Below are positions 9,990-19,290 of a stretch of 64,000 bases of DNA, in pieces; the stretch's first letter is position 1, and the number at the start of each line of letters is the position of its first letter. Origin of the DNA: Paenibacillus bouchesdurhonensis (GTDB lineage Bacteria > Bacillota > Bacilli > Paenibacillales > Paenibacillaceae); NCBI RefSeq assembly GCF_900155685.1, contig NZ_LT732548.1:1465474-1529473 (forward strand). Reading direction: 5' to 3'. The notes beneath the pieces were generated by a model, which was not told the origin of the DNA, did not search any database, and saw only the letters and a list, made by a program, of their open reading frames with translations. Position numbers and translations under genes: made by a program.

Positions 9990-10927
9990 TGATTAAGCCC
10001 TCCTTCATTCCTCTTGCTGTCCCCTTGGACAAGATCGAGAAAGTATTCTTCGAGGGACATGACCTTCTTATTTATCGCTTCGATCTCGATATTCTGCTGA
10101 ACTAACGCTTTAAGTATGTCTCCTTGAGGGACAGAGGTGTCGTAGATGCGAATATTCCGGTCATACAGAACTCTGAAATTGGATATTCGGAGCTGATGAT
10201 CCAGGATGGCTGCTGCCCGGTTAGGCTCGGTAGTGACGAGCTCAATAAACTCCGTATTCTGGCCTCGGATGCTTTCCATAGACACTTCTTCGATTAATCT
10301 GCCTTCGCTGATAACCCCGATCGTATCCGCAATCTGCTCGATTTCGCTCAATAGATGAGTAGATATTAAGAGGGTAATTCCGTAATCCTTGTTCAAAACT
10401 TGCAATAAATGACGTATTTCTTTGATTCCTAGCGGATCTAGGCCGTTAATCGGTTCATCCAGAATCAGCAGCTCAGGCTTAGTCATAATGGCTCTGGCAA
10501 TCCCGAGCCGCTGCTTCATGCCGAGGGAGAAATCCTTGACGGGCTTCTGATTCGTGTTCTTTAAATGGACCATCTCCAGGGCTTCCTGAATGGCATGCTT
10601 ATTATGGTAGCCCATGTATTCGCCATGCAGCTCCAAATTTTGCACTGCTGTCATTTTCTCATAAAATATCGGATATTCTATAATGCTGCCAAGCCGTCCC
10701 AACACTTCATAAGAAGAGGTTGTTAGTGGTTCATTAAACAGTAGAATTTCGCCGGTCGTCGGTTTTACAAGATTCGTTAGCATTTTCATGATGGTCGTCT
10801 TGCCTGCGCCGTTAGGGCCGAGGAATCCGTAGACTTCTCCCTTTCGAACGTTTAAGCTCACGTTGCTGATGACTTCTTTTCCCTCATAGGCTTTACTTAG
10901 CGCTAGGGTCTGAATGATATAATCCAC
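9986..10927 (-). CDS. ABC transporter ATP-binding protein, BcrA/NatA type
   Basis: ATPase subunit paired with the permease encoded downstream. Walker A is GPNGAGKT, the signature motif is SLGMKQRLGIARA and Walker B is LLILDEPINGLD. An 80-residue C-terminal extension is typical of the BcrA/antibiotic-export subfamily (313 residues in total). The start is GTG at 10927, seven bases after AAGGAG. A 71-base gap separates it from the kinase gene, so it is either co-transcribed with the two-component system or has its own promoter controlled by it. Resistance to a cell-envelope antibiotic is the usual role of such modules; this is inference. Confidence 0.88.
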   Translation of the reverse strand: MDYIIQTLALSKAYEGKEVISNVSLNVRKGEVYGFLGPNGAGKTTIMKMLTNLVKPTTGEILLFNEPLTTSSYEVLGRLGSIIEYPIFYEKMTAVQNLELHGEYMGYHNKHAIQEALEMVHLKNTNQKPVKDFSLGMKQRLGIARAIMTKPELLILDEPINGLDPLGIKEIRHLLQVLNKDYGITLLISTHLLSEIEQIADTIGVISEGRLIEEVSMESIRGQNTEFIELVTTEPNRAAAILDHQLRISNFRVLYDRNIRIYDTSVPQGDILKALVQQNIEIEAINKKVMSLEEYFLDLVQGDSKRNEGGLNQ

Positions 10928-10998
10928 GTTACATGTCTCCTTCCGTTTACTACAACCTCATTCTAGCTGCAGACATTGTCTTTTTTGTGATATGAATC

Positions 10999-11961
10999 TT
11001 ACGAAAATCTTAAGTTTGGTTGTGCTGCGCGTCGCAGTTGGATTATGAATGCTGTTCTCTGGTAAGGAAGACTGTGCAGTGAGATCGTTCCATCCATTGC
11101 TTCCACAAGCCTCTTCGTAATCGTCAAGCCAAGCCCGCTGCCTTGAAAGGAACGATTTCTTGATTCCTCTAGCGTGAACATGCGCTCGAATACTCGCTCC
11201 AAATTTTGTTCTTGAATGCCTTTGCCCCGATCCCATACTTCTATTCTGACATGCGCCTCATCCGCAGTTAGATTCAGGCCGAGCGTTCTTCCGTCATGAC
11301 CGTAACGAATCGCATTAGACAGCAGGTTAGTTAAGATCCGACTTAACGCTTCCTCATCGCCATAGGCGTATATAGGAGGGTCAGGAATTTCAATGACGGC
11401 CTCCATACCGCTGGAGTGAACCGCTTCATAGAAGGACAAAATATTTTTGCGGCAAATTTCATTCATATGCACTTTCGTTAGAGCGACCTGCTGGTCGCCG
11501 GACTCCAATTTCGCCAAATCAAAAAAGGAATTCATTAAAGTAATGATTTCCATCGTTTTTTGCTGAATGTTATGCAGTAAGCGGGTTCGTTCTGTGCGAT
11601 CCATCGCAGGCTCACTTTGAATGATTTCGATGTATCCTAAAATGACGGTTAACGGCGTCTTCAGATCATGAGAGATATTTGCCAGCATTTTCTTCATGGA
11701 TTGCTCTGTCTTTGCATAACGAACGGCTATTTTTTGGCTTTCGGTTCGTACACGTTCAATGTCGCTTACCAGGGATTGCAAATATGTATCGTCGGTAAAA
11801 AGCAGCAGCCGCTCAGCGGACTGTTCATTCAAGATACGGCTTAGCTTCTTGGAAATTTCCACGAGGCTAGCCTCCCGTCTCCGTCGGGAGGCAAGTTGAA
11901 TGATGTTCAGTCCGATCGACAAGGCGGCGAGGAGGGCGAGGAGAAGCGCTAGAACTATCAT
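10999..11961 (-). CDS. Sensor histidine kinase (HisKA type)
   Basis: Kinase partner of the OmpR-type regulator. It has one N-terminal membrane segment (residues 1-22) and almost no extracellular part. A coiled region leads to the phospho-acceptor His in ANISHDLKTPLTV. The ATP-binding domain has its N-box at LLSNAIRYG and the G-boxes DRGKGIQ and GSGLGLTITKRLVEA. The lack of an external sensor domain resembles intramembrane-sensing kinases that respond through an associated ABC transporter. The ATG overlaps the stop of the regulator gene by four bases. Confidence 0.88.
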   Translation of the reverse strand: MIVLALLLALLAALSIGLNIIQLASRRRREASLVEISKKLSRILNEQSAERLLLFTDDTYLQSLVSDIERVRTESQKIAVRYAKTEQSMKKMLANISHDLKTPLTVILGYIEIIQSEPAMDRTERTRLLHNIQQKTMEIITLMNSFFDLAKLESGDQQVALTKVHMNEICRKNILSFYEAVHSSGMEAVIEIPDPPIYAYGDEEALSRILTNLLSNAIRYGHDGRTLGLNLTADEAHVRIEVWDRGKGIQEQNLERVFERMFTLEESRNRSFQGSGLGLTITKRLVEAMDGTISLHSLPYQRTAFIIQLRRAAQPNLRFS

Positions 11962-12677
11962 GGGCCGAAATCACCCAATTTGTAGCCGATTCCCCAGACG
12001 GTCTTAATATATTGCGGAGAGGAAGGGTTGTCCTCGATCTTCTCGCGCAGCCGGCTCATATGCACATTAATAATATTCTCGTCCCCGTAATACTCATCTC
12101 CCCATACAGAGCGGTAAATTTGTTCTTTCGTAAATATTTTTTTGGGATAGGTGAACAGCAGCTTTAAAATGCTCCACTCTTTGGCGGTAAGCCGGATTTC
12201 ACGTCCCTTCTTGCATACCAGAATATTGTCGATATCCATCGTAATATCCTGTACGGTTACAATATTAGGCTGAAGCGGAGCCATCCCGCCCGATCCCGAG
12301 TATTCTGTTGCCCGCCGAATGGCGGATTTTACGCGAGCGGTCAATTCAATCAGCGAGAAGGGCTTAGCGATGTAGTCATCCGCTCCAAAGCCAAGGCCCA
12401 GCGCCTTATCTACTTCGCTATCCTTCGCTGAAACAATAAGCACGGGAACGCGGCTCCCCTCTCTAATTTTCTTAAGGAAGTCGATGCCGTTTAATTGAGG
12501 CAGCATGAGGTCAAGCAGAATGAGAGCATAGTTATGCTCGTTAAACAAGCGAAGCGCCTCCTCTCCGTCGCGTGCGTGAATGAGGGTATAGCCTTCTTTG
12601 GACAAGTAGCTGATGACCATCTCGCTAATTGATATATCATCCTCAACAAGCAGTATGTTTTGAATGCTTTGAGTCAT
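11958..12677 (-). CDS. OmpR-family response regulator
   Basis: First gene of the two-component/ABC exporter run. The receiver domain has acidic residues in LLVEDD, Asp in ILLDLMLPQLNG and Lys in DDYIAKPFS. The C-terminal winged helix ends with the typical recognition region ENIINVHMSRLREKIE and YIKTVWGIGYKL. The start is the ATG at 12677, eight bases after AGGTGG; a GTG at 12689 falls within that site and is not used. It probably controls its own operon and the downstream ABC exporter. Confidence 0.9.
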   Translation of the reverse strand: MTQSIQNILLVEDDISISEMVISYLSKEGYTLIHARDGEEALRLFNEHNYALILLDLMLPQLNGIDFLKKIREGSRVPVLIVSAKDSEVDKALGLGFGADDYIAKPFSLIELTARVKSAIRRATEYSGSGGMAPLQPNIVTVQDITMDIDNILVCKKGREIRLTAKEWSILKLLFTYPKKIFTKEQIYRSVWGDEYYGDENIINVHMSRLREKIEDNPSSPQYIKTVWGIGYKLGDFGP

Positions 12678-12824
12678 ACCTAATACCACCTATTCATTAG
12701 TTTACCAAGTATTGGACTTCATTTTATCATATCTACGCCCATTCGATATACCTTGACAGTTCTAAAGATTAGGAGTTTAATTGTTGAATGGTTTTGAATA
12801 ATATGTAAAAAAGAAGGCGTGTCT

Positions 12825-14075
12825 ATGAATGCTCATTTAAAGCAAATTCACCCGCTGTCCTGGACGATCATCATCGGCACGATATTTGGCCGCACGGCGA
12901 TATCGATGAGTATCCCGTTCCTGTCTATCTACTTGATCCGATCTATGGGTGCAACACCCGCAGAGGCGGGAACGGTTGTTGCGGTCAGCTCGCTGATCGG
13001 CGTGTTTGCCAGCTTCTATGGGGGCTATATATCTGATATTATTGGCCGCAAAAAGGTGCTCTTCATAGCCATTTTCGGCTGGGTGCTAGTATTCGTCGGC
13101 TTTGCATTCGCAAATCAAATATGGATGTTCTTCATAATGAACGCACTTAACGGTCTGTGCAGGGCGACGTTTGAGCCCACTTCTCGCGCGCTGCTCGCTG
13201 ATATTACCCCTAAAGAGAGTAAGCTGCTTGTGTTCAATTTACGCTATGCGGCGATCAACTTAGGAGTTGTCATCGGGCCGCTGCTCGGGCTTCGGGTAGG
13301 AGCCTCCAACTCGAATAGTGTGTTTTTGATAGCGGCGGTAGTTTATGCGTGCTACGGTCTGTGCTTGCTTATGCAATTTTGGCGCTATTCAGAGATGGGA
13401 CAGGCGAACAAGGGGAATGAACAGCGGACAGGCCTGGCTGGAGCATTGAAAGCGACAAGCGGCAATCGGACATTTATGCTGGTTCTGATTGGGATGATTT
13501 TTTGTGTGCTCGGTTATGGGCATTTTGATTCCACGGTAGCCCAGTATATGGAGATGAGTCCGCGAATTGAGGAAGGGGTCAAATGGTTCAGTTATTTGTT
13601 GTCTCTCAATGCAGTAGTCGTCCTAGCGGTTCAATATCCGCTCGTTCGATTCGCGACCCGTTTTGCGCCTGCTTTGCCAATTATTGCAGGCAACCTGTTT
13701 ACGGGCGGGAGCCTGGTTTTATTCGGGTTGTTCGATACCCTATTGCCTCTTATGGCTTGTGTAGTCCTTTTTACTATTGGGGAAGTGTTGACCTTCACTG
13801 CCACAGATGTACTTGTCGATCGAATTGCCGAGCCAGAGCTAAGGGGAGCATATTTCGGCATGTTTGGGTTCAATAATCTAGGAATGGTGTTAGCTCCCTT
13901 ATTCGGCGGCTTTCTGCTTGAGATTCTCGGTGTCGAATCATCGCGGCTGATTTTTGCTCTTCTCGGCCTGATGACCGTTTGCGGCGTCCCCTTCTTGTAT
14001 ATGGCTCATCGAAGCTTGCATCGGCTGGAGCAGATGCGCGCCAACCAGGAAGAACGACAGTTCATCTCATCCTGA
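12825..14075 (+). CDS. Major facilitator superfamily transporter
   Basis: Membrane transporter with about twelve hydrophobic segments in 416 residues. The loop after segment 2 reads GGYISDIIGRKKVLF, the standard MFS motif A, which is typical of drug/H+ antiporters of the DHA1 type. The ATG at 12825 lies seven bases after AAGAAGG; a GTG two codons earlier is too close to that site. It is transcribed divergently from the two-component system, 147 bases away, so the two units may share regulatory DNA. The substrate is unknown. Confidence 0.85.
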   Translation: MNAHLKQIHPLSWTIIIGTIFGRTAISMSIPFLSIYLIRSMGATPAEAGTVVAVSSLIGVFASFYGGYISDIIGRKKVLFIAIFGWVLVFVGFAFANQIWMFFIMNALNGLCRATFEPTSRALLADITPKESKLLVFNLRYAAINLGVVIGPLLGLRVGASNSNSVFLIAAVVYACYGLCLLMQFWRYSEMGQANKGNEQRTGLAGALKATSGNRTFMLVLIGMIFCVLGYGHFDSTVAQYMEMSPRIEEGVKWFSYLLSLNAVVVLAVQYPLVRFATRFAPALPIIAGNLFTGGSLVLFGLFDTLLPLMACVVLFTIGEVLTFTATDVLVDRIAEPELRGAYFGMFGFNNLGMVLAPLFGGFLLEILGVESSRLIFALLGLMTVCGVPFLYMAHRSLHRLEQMRANQEERQFISS

Positions 14076-14092
14076 CTAGGCATCCGTCCACA

Positions 14093-14137
14093 CTTCCCCG
14101 GCGAATGACGCGTATATTGTGTCATGTGCTGGGGAGG
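14093..14137 (+). promoter_or_regulatory. Hairpin covering the ribosome binding site of the small basic protein gene
   Basis: Two stacked helices are visible. The outer one (14093-14102 with 14128-14137) has ten pairs including two G-T pairs, and the inner one (14105-14111 with 14119-14125) has seven. The outer 3' arm contains GGGGAGG, which is the ribosome binding site of the gene at 14147. Folding would hide that site. No T-tract follows, so it is not an ordinary terminator of the MFS gene. Confidence 0.5.
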
Positions 14138-14146
14138 TGACTTAAC

Positions 14147-14407
14147 ATGGTGAAGATTAGTGATCAGGGTCAGGCTAGGAAGCATCTGAATAAGCGGGTC
14201 AAAGTAAAGACCAAGACCGGGGCGGTGTTATACGGAAAAATAGTAAAGGTAAGCGGAAATAAGCTGTATCTCCAAGTTTCTTCCGTTCACAATCGGGGAA
14301 GTAAGGCTCATGCTGTGTTTGCCCCGTTTATTATCCCGCTGGTGCTGTTTGATCTACTGGCTATTTTGCTGTTGGAAGGGCGGCGAAGACGCCGACGTCG
14401 CAGATAG
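14147..14407 (+). CDS. Small basic membrane-anchored protein with a poly-Arg tail
   Basis: 86 residues, function not recognised. Residues 1-45 are basic and beta-rich (KRVKVKTKTGAVLYGKIVKV, then NKLYLQV), resembling a small barrel of the Lsm/KOW kind. Residues about 57-76 form one hydrophobic segment, and the protein ends in eight consecutive arginines. The ribosome binding site GGGGAGGTGA is strong but lies in a hairpin. A clear terminator follows, so the gene is a separate unit or the tail of the MFS transcript. An RNA- or DNA-binding role is only a guess from the charge. Confidence 0.65.
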   Translation: MVKISDQGQARKHLNKRVKVKTKTGAVLYGKIVKVSGNKLYLQVSSVHNRGSKAHAVFAPFIIPLVLFDLLAILLLEGRRRRRRRR

Positions 14408-14436
14408 TAAGGTAAGCCCGAGGATATACTTAATCA

Positions 14437-14461
14437 GGGAGCCTAGCGGCTCTCTTTTTTC
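14437..14461 (+). terminator. Rho-independent terminator of the small basic protein gene
   Basis: Stem GGGAGCC / GGCTCTC (one G-T pair) with loop TAGC, followed by six T residues. Confidence 0.85.
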
Positions 14462-14516
14462 ATCAATTATGAACGTATTGATTTTCATTCTATAGTATTT
14501 CAATAAATGAAATAGG

Positions 14517-14562
14517 GGTAAAAAGGAAGAAGGCGTACGGCTATTAGCCGTATGCCTTCTTT
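14517..14562 (-). terminator. Rho-independent terminator of the chemoreceptor gene
   Basis: A stem of 15 pairs between 14527-14541 and 14547-14561 with a five-base loop lies seven bases past the chemoreceptor stop. Read on the minus strand it is followed by a T-rich stretch. Confidence 0.85.
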
Positions 14563-14568
14563 CGCTGT

Positions 14569-16125
14569 TTAACGGGATTTATCTTCCGTTAAGCTTCTTT
14601 GGATACTGTTCAGGATGCCGCCCAACTCGGATACCAGTGATTTCAAATTCAGGGCAATGTCATTGACCGAATCGGAGGATGTGGATTGTTCTTCGGCAGC
14701 AGTTAATATTTTTTCGATGTTCATAAAAAACGCCGACGTAATTTCAGAAACCTGATTCATCATGTCGTTCGTCTGCTTGGAGTGCTGGAGCAGTAAATCC
14801 GTGGTGACGGACATGTCCTTGATTTGCAGATCTACCATTTTTGAAGATTCGGAAATTTCATCAAACACATGCTTCGTTTCCTCGATTTGCACAAGTCCTT
14901 TCTGCACTTCGGTTAAGCTGACACTCATCTCATGCAGCACATTGTCAATATGGCTTTGAAAGGACTGGACGTTTCGATGAATCTCGGCGGCAGAATCATT
15001 GGATTGGCCTGCAAGCTTCCTAACCTCTGCTGCGACTACGGCAAATCCAGTTCCGTGCTCTCCAGCCCGAGCGGCCTCGATAGACGCATTTAGAGCTAAC
15101 AGGTTGGTTTGTTCCGCAATAGAAGAGATAAGATCGACAAGCTTCTTAATCTCCATAGAGCTGTCGGCGAGTTCGTTGATAACTCCGTGAACATTATTGA
15201 CAGCGGAGGTAATCACATCAATTTGGCTGGCCAACAAATGAATTTTCTCTTGTCCATAAATGACTTGCTTGGAGGTTGCCTGCGAACTTTCCGAGACTAC
15301 GCTGGCGTTTTCGTTCATATGCTCAACTTGGCCCAGCATGCTTTGAATGCTTTCAACCCCCGTAGTCAGCCTGTTCGTTTGCTCGTAAGCCCCAATGGAA
15401 ATGGTCTCGATGGAGGCGACGATTTCTTGGCTGGCCTTAGCGGACTGACCAGCCCCTGCTAGAAGTTGAGTAACGGCATACAATACCGATTCACTGGAGT
15501 TGTTCATGTTCCGTAGAACTTCGTCTATAGCCTGCTGCTGGGAGGCAACCTTTTTCTCATATTCATTGGTATGTATTTGTTTGGCATAGACGAACCAGAT
15601 TGTCGCTCCGCTCGTTAATAGTAAATACAGAGCATGAATCATCAGCAATGAGAAGCGGTAATCCGATGTACCGCAGAGCAATTCAGGGAACCAGAAGTAT
15701 CCGGCAAAATGCTGGATGGCAAAGATCGCAGTGCTGTACAGAAGGATTTTTATATGTTCATAGTAAGCAATAATAGCTATTGTCATAAATATGGAGAAAT
15801 GGTATTCTACAAATCCATCTCCTCCGGCGATAATGGAAATACTGCTGAGTGTCAGTGTCGTGCTGATGATCCAGGGCAAAGCTTTGGAATGGGGGTTTTT
15901 CCTGTAAATTAGAAGACTAAATATAAAAAGAATCAGTGGGAGAAAAAACAGGAAACCTTTAAAAAGAGATAATCCTTGCGTTAAACTTCCAATTCCGCTC
16001 ATTGCTCGATGAACATCGAAGAGGGCTGTATATCTGTGCACGGCATGCGTAGCTATCGATAGTAACAATGAGATCCCGGATAAAATGAGCATGATCGAAT
16101 TTTTTTGCAAATGCTTTAATTTCAT
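14569..16125 (-). CDS. Methyl-accepting chemotaxis protein with six N-terminal membrane segments
   Basis: Chemoreceptor or signal transducer. The N-terminal 180 residues hold about six hydrophobic segments without a large extracellular ligand domain. The cytoplasmic methyl-accepting signalling domain follows, with the conserved hairpin tip [20 protein letters not shown] and [13 protein letters not shown]. The ATG at 16125 was chosen because TAGGA lies upstream and the preceding in-frame stretch does not look like a signal or domain. The membrane-only sensor suggests detection within the bilayer or of energy state, which is inference. It ends at a strong terminator. Confidence 0.88.
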   Translation of the reverse strand: MKLKHLQKNSIMLILSGISLLLSIATHAVHRYTALFDVHRAMSGIGSLTQGLSLFKGFLFFLPLILFIFSLLIYRKNPHSKALPWIISTTLTLSSISIIAGGDGFVEYHFSIFMTIAIIAYYEHIKILLYSTAIFAIQHFAGYFWFPELLCGTSDYRFSLLMIHALYLLLTSGATIWFVYAKQIHTNEYEKKVASQQQAIDEVLRNMNNSSESVLYAVTQLLAGAGQSAKASQEIVASIETISIGAYEQTNRLTTGVESIQSMLGQVEHMNENASVVSESSQATSKQVIYGQEKIHLLASQIDVITSAVNNVHGVINELADSSMEIKKLVDLISSIAEQTNLLALNASIEAARAGEHGTGFAVVAAEVRKLAGQSNDSAAEIHRNVQSFQSHIDNVLHEMSVSLTEVQKGLVQIEETKHVFDEISESSKMVDLQIKDMSVTTDLLLQHSKQTNDMMNQVSEITSAFFMNIEKILTAAEEQSTSSDSVNDIALNLKSLVSELGGILNSIQRSLTEDKSR

Positions 16126-16373
16126 CTTTCGTTTCCTACCTGCCTTTTCAAAAAGTTTTTGGTTACAAATATGTGAAACTATTAAAAAACGACTGTTATT
16201 GACCGAATTAGTAATCAAATCGTTCGCCGAATGGGATCAATTCAAACGACTCAATATTTTTAGCATAATGTACATCATACATCGTTTAACTCACAGAATT
16301 CTCACAGAATACAATGCTCTAGCTTGAGTTCGAGTCGTTGCGTCCCAAATAAGCTTGAGAGTAGGTAAATGCT

Positions 16374-17273
16374 ATGCTAAGAACAGTTATCGTAGAGGAT
16401 GAGTTGCTATCTTTAAATAGAATGAAAAGGTTCGTGAGCGAGCATCCGAAATATGAGCTGATCGGGGCATACATAGATCCATTTGAGGCGCTGAAGGACA
16501 TTCCCCATTTAAAGGCTGACGTGCTGTTTACCGACATCGACATGCCTGGTTTAAACGGCCTACAATTGGCCGAGCGAGTAAAGAGCGATTCCCTGCAAAT
16601 CGTCTTTACAACAGCTTTTCGTGAATATGCGGTAGATGCCTTTCGAATCGAGGCTGTGGATTATTTGCTTAAGCCGATCACGCACCGAGCGATTGATTCC
16701 CTCGCGTTCAAATTAGAGAAGATGAAGCGGTACTTGGCGATTCAAGCTATGGAGTCTAGAGCGCCAGGTATGACGGTACGATGCTTCGGATCGTTCCAAA
16801 CGACCAATAGAGTCGGGGAAATCGTGAAGTGGCCGACTAAAAAAACGGAGGAAATGTTTGCTTACTTCATTGTAAAAGAAGGGCAAATCGTAAATAAGTG
16901 GACCATTGCGGATATGCTATGGCCAGAGATGGATAGCTCCAGAGCCATACATAATGTTTACAATACAATATATCGTTTGAAAAAGACGTTTGAGAAATAT
17001 TCCTTACCTTTGTCGATTAGGGCAATCAATGAAGGCTATGTGCTTGAAATAGAGGGAGAGGCCGAAGTTGATTTCTATAGAATTAGAGATTTGTCCGCTC
17101 AAAGGGATTTGACGGCAGATCAGCTGCAACACATGTATGATTTATACGCAGGCCCTTTATTTAACGATAAGGACTATGCGTGGTCTATCCATTTGAAAGA
17201 ATCCTTTGACGTGTTATTTCATTATAAACGACGAGGTTCCGATATAGATAGTAGGCTAGAACTATTGGATTAA
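16374..17273 (+). CDS. Response regulator with winged helix and BTAD domain, SARP type
   Basis: Receiver domain in residues 1-120 (acidic VEDE, phospho-acceptor Asp in VLFTDIDMPGLNG, Lys in YLLKPI). It is followed by an OmpR-like winged helix, with FGSF and WPTKKTEEMFAYFI in its first part and AIHNVYNTIYRLKKTFEK as recognition helix, and by a short bacterial transcriptional activator region. No kinase gene is adjacent; the nearest signalling gene is the divergent chemoreceptor gene. The ribosome binding site before ATG 16374 is weak (GTAGGT). The target genes are unknown. Confidence 0.82.
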   Translation: MLRTVIVEDELLSLNRMKRFVSEHPKYELIGAYIDPFEALKDIPHLKADVLFTDIDMPGLNGLQLAERVKSDSLQIVFTTAFREYAVDAFRIEAVDYLLKPITHRAIDSLAFKLEKMKRYLAIQAMESRAPGMTVRCFGSFQTTNRVGEIVKWPTKKTEEMFAYFIVKEGQIVNKWTIADMLWPEMDSSRAIHNVYNTIYRLKKTFEKYSLPLSIRAINEGYVLEIEGEAEVDFYRIRDLSAQRDLTADQLQHMYDLYAGPLFNDKDYAWSIHLKESFDVLFHYKRRGSDIDSRLELLD

Positions 17274-17298
17274 TATCTTAATAAGGGAGGCTTCTCAC

Positions 17299-17655
17299 AT
17301 GAACGTATCTGCTGCGCTTCCAATGAGCGGATTTACGGGCGGACAGACTGACATCGACAGACAAATACAAGTGCTGAACAAGCGGAAAGAAGCTATTTTC
17401 CAAAAAATTGTCGATGTCGCTAATGGGGATGATGGACAAAAGATTAAAGAGGAAAAAATCAAAGCACTTAGAATGGAAATCAATTCAATCGATCTTCAAA
17501 TTCAGCAGCTGATGCGAAGGAAAATAGAGATGGAAAAACAAAAAAAGTCTGCAGTTGAAACGGAGGTAACTCCGCTTTCACCATCGCCAAGCGACTTGAT
17601 TCAACCCGATCGCGAACCAAAGCAGAACAATGGCTTCATAGATATTAAAGTGTGA
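17299..17655 (+). CDS. FlxA-like coiled-coil protein
   Basis: 118 hydrophilic residues. A Ser/Gly-rich start leads into two heptad-rich segments (near 20-42 and 52-85) separated by NGDDGQKIKEEK, which matches the layout of FlxA-like proteins, followed by a Pro-rich tail. The ribosome binding site AAGGGAGG is nine bases before ATG. It lies 25 bases after the SARP-type regulator gene and is probably in the same transcript. The function is unknown. Confidence 0.7.
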   Translation: MNVSAALPMSGFTGGQTDIDRQIQVLNKRKEAIFQKIVDVANGDDGQKIKEEKIKALRMEINSIDLQIQQLMRRKIEMEKQKKSAVETEVTPLSPSPSDLIQPDREPKQNNGFIDIKV

Positions 17656-17956
17656 ATACAGATCGATTCGGAGTCAATAGACAATAAATGCAAATTGTTC
17701 CTTAGAGGGACATCAGCATTGAAAGACGGCCCTACGAGAATTCATAGGGCTATCCTTCTATTCATGTCTGTATAATGGCGACTGTCAACTTTCTGGAAAT
17801 AACTGTTAGTTGTGTCTACCATCCTTGAAACCACCTTCTGCAGCAGCCCATAAAAAAACTTCTTGCAGGCCTGTCAAACTAGTCCGCATAATCGGCCAAG
17901 TTCCCTCATAGGCATGTTATCAGTTTAGGAAATCAATCTGCAGAGGGGATGATCTC
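17656..17956. other. Intergenic region without a recognised gene
   Basis: About 300 bases with no plausible gene. A 6-bp inverted repeat (GCCCTA at 17729-17734, TAGGGC at 17745-17750) could form a weak hairpin after the FlxA-like gene, but no T-tract follows. Confidence 0.5.
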
Positions 17957-19066
17957 ATGCGACGGATCACTTGGGCGTTAGTAATTGTAATATGCTTGAG
18001 CGCTGTATTGGGCGGGTGCGGCAAAAAGGATGCGGACGGTGTCGTCAAGGATTTGGACAAAGTCGTTACCAAATTGGAGAGTTACCGGGGCTCGGGAACG
18101 ATGACGCTTCATACGGGCGATAAGCCTCAGGAGTATAAGGTGGAGGTATGGTATCAGAATCCGTCATTTTATCGAATTGCTCTGACGAATGCCCAGAAGG
18201 ACATTACGCAGATCGTTCTCAAAAATGATCAGGGGGTTTACGTATTGACGCCGAGCCTGAACAAGAGCTTCCGGTTCCAAAGCGACTGGCCGGAAAGCCA
18301 AGGACAGGTTTACCTTTATCAGACGCTTGTGCGAAGTATCCTTACGGATAATACCCGTCAATTTGTAAGCGATAAGGATAGCTATGTGTTCGACGTGGCT
18401 GCGAATTACAATACTCATGCATTAGTCCGGCAAAAAATTTGGCTGGCTAAAAATGATTATGCGCCGAAGCAAGTCCAGGTATCAGACGCCGAGGCGAAAG
18501 TCGTGGTCGAGGTGAAATTCGATCAATTTAATTTTGATGCCAAGTTTGATGATAAATCTTTTGATATGCAGCATAACCTGGATACGGCTGGTCAACAGTC
18601 CAAAGGAACGCTGCTCGAAGTCGATGAGAACGGGATGCTTGTAGAGAGCACGGAGGCCTCTGAGACAGATGCCAACACAGCAGCTCAGGGAACGGAGGAT
18701 CAAAGCATGTCAGCCCCGGCTTTGAGCGAGCCGTTTGGGGTCATCGTTCCGACCTATTTGCCGGAGGGCGTAGTGTATAAAGACGACAAAGTCGTAGATG
18801 ATAGTGATAGAAGCAGCGTGCTTCTCCGATATGACGGTACATATCAATTTACATTGACCGAATCCCGTTCACCGGATCGTACCGTTTCATTGGCGGCAGG
18901 GAAAGTCATCGACCTTGGTTTTACGGCAGGCTTATTAACAGGCGAAGAACTGCAGACTTTAACCTGGACAGTAGATGGTCTGGAATTCCGGATTACAAGT
19001 GATAACCTTCCTGTGAATGAGATGGTGAAAATAGCCGCGTCTATGCAGGAACAAACGGGTAAATAA
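17957..19066 (+). CDS. ydcC: Membrane lipoprotein, YdcC/LolA-like
   Basis: Lipoprotein with signal peptide and lipobox LGGC at residues 17-20. The first 200 residues resemble the LolA-like fold of B. subtilis YdcC (ESYRGSGTMTLH, then QIWLAKNDYAPKQVQV-like blocks). A Ser/Thr/Glu-rich linker near 215-240 leads to a C-terminal domain of DUF4367 character (PEGVVYKD, YDGTYQFTLTESR). The ribosome binding site GAGGGGATGATC precedes ATG. The gene lies upstream of alr and the ndoAI-ndoA pair, the same neighbours as in Bacillus, which supports the assignment. A sporulation-linked envelope role is known for YdcC-like proteins but not shown here. Confidence 0.8.
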   Translation: MRRITWALVIVICLSAVLGGCGKKDADGVVKDLDKVVTKLESYRGSGTMTLHTGDKPQEYKVEVWYQNPSFYRIALTNAQKDITQIVLKNDQGVYVLTPSLNKSFRFQSDWPESQGQVYLYQTLVRSILTDNTRQFVSDKDSYVFDVAANYNTHALVRQKIWLAKNDYAPKQVQVSDAEAKVVVEVKFDQFNFDAKFDDKSFDMQHNLDTAGQQSKGTLLEVDENGMLVESTEASETDANTAAQGTEDQSMSAPALSEPFGVIVPTYLPEGVVYKDDKVVDDSDRSSVLLRYDGTYQFTLTESRSPDRTVSLAAGKVIDLGFTAGLLTGEELQTLTWTVDGLEFRITSDNLPVNEMVKIAASMQEQTGK

Positions 19067-19140
19067 GAAGAGGCTGACGGACTTGCGGTACTTCAGATAG
19101 GCTGTAGGAGCTATCGAACCCGTCAGTCTGTCTCTTCTTT
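19065..19140 (+). terminator. Long stem-loop terminator after the ydcC-like gene
   Basis: AAGAAGAG at 19065-19072 pairs with CTCTTCTT at 19132-19139, and CTGACGG pairs with CCGTCAG inside it, followed by a T-rich stretch. The stem begins inside the stop codon region. It separates the lipoprotein gene from alr. Confidence 0.65.
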
Positions 19141-19290
19141 ATATTTGGAGAAAATGGGTTTTTGGTTTAAAATAACTTCATATGCACAAAATGGTTTATT
19201 CTGTATAATTGACAGCCGCCTTCAGGAACATTACGATTAATGTATTGTTTGATGATGGATTTTCACTCATTAGAGAAGGTGACCTACAAA

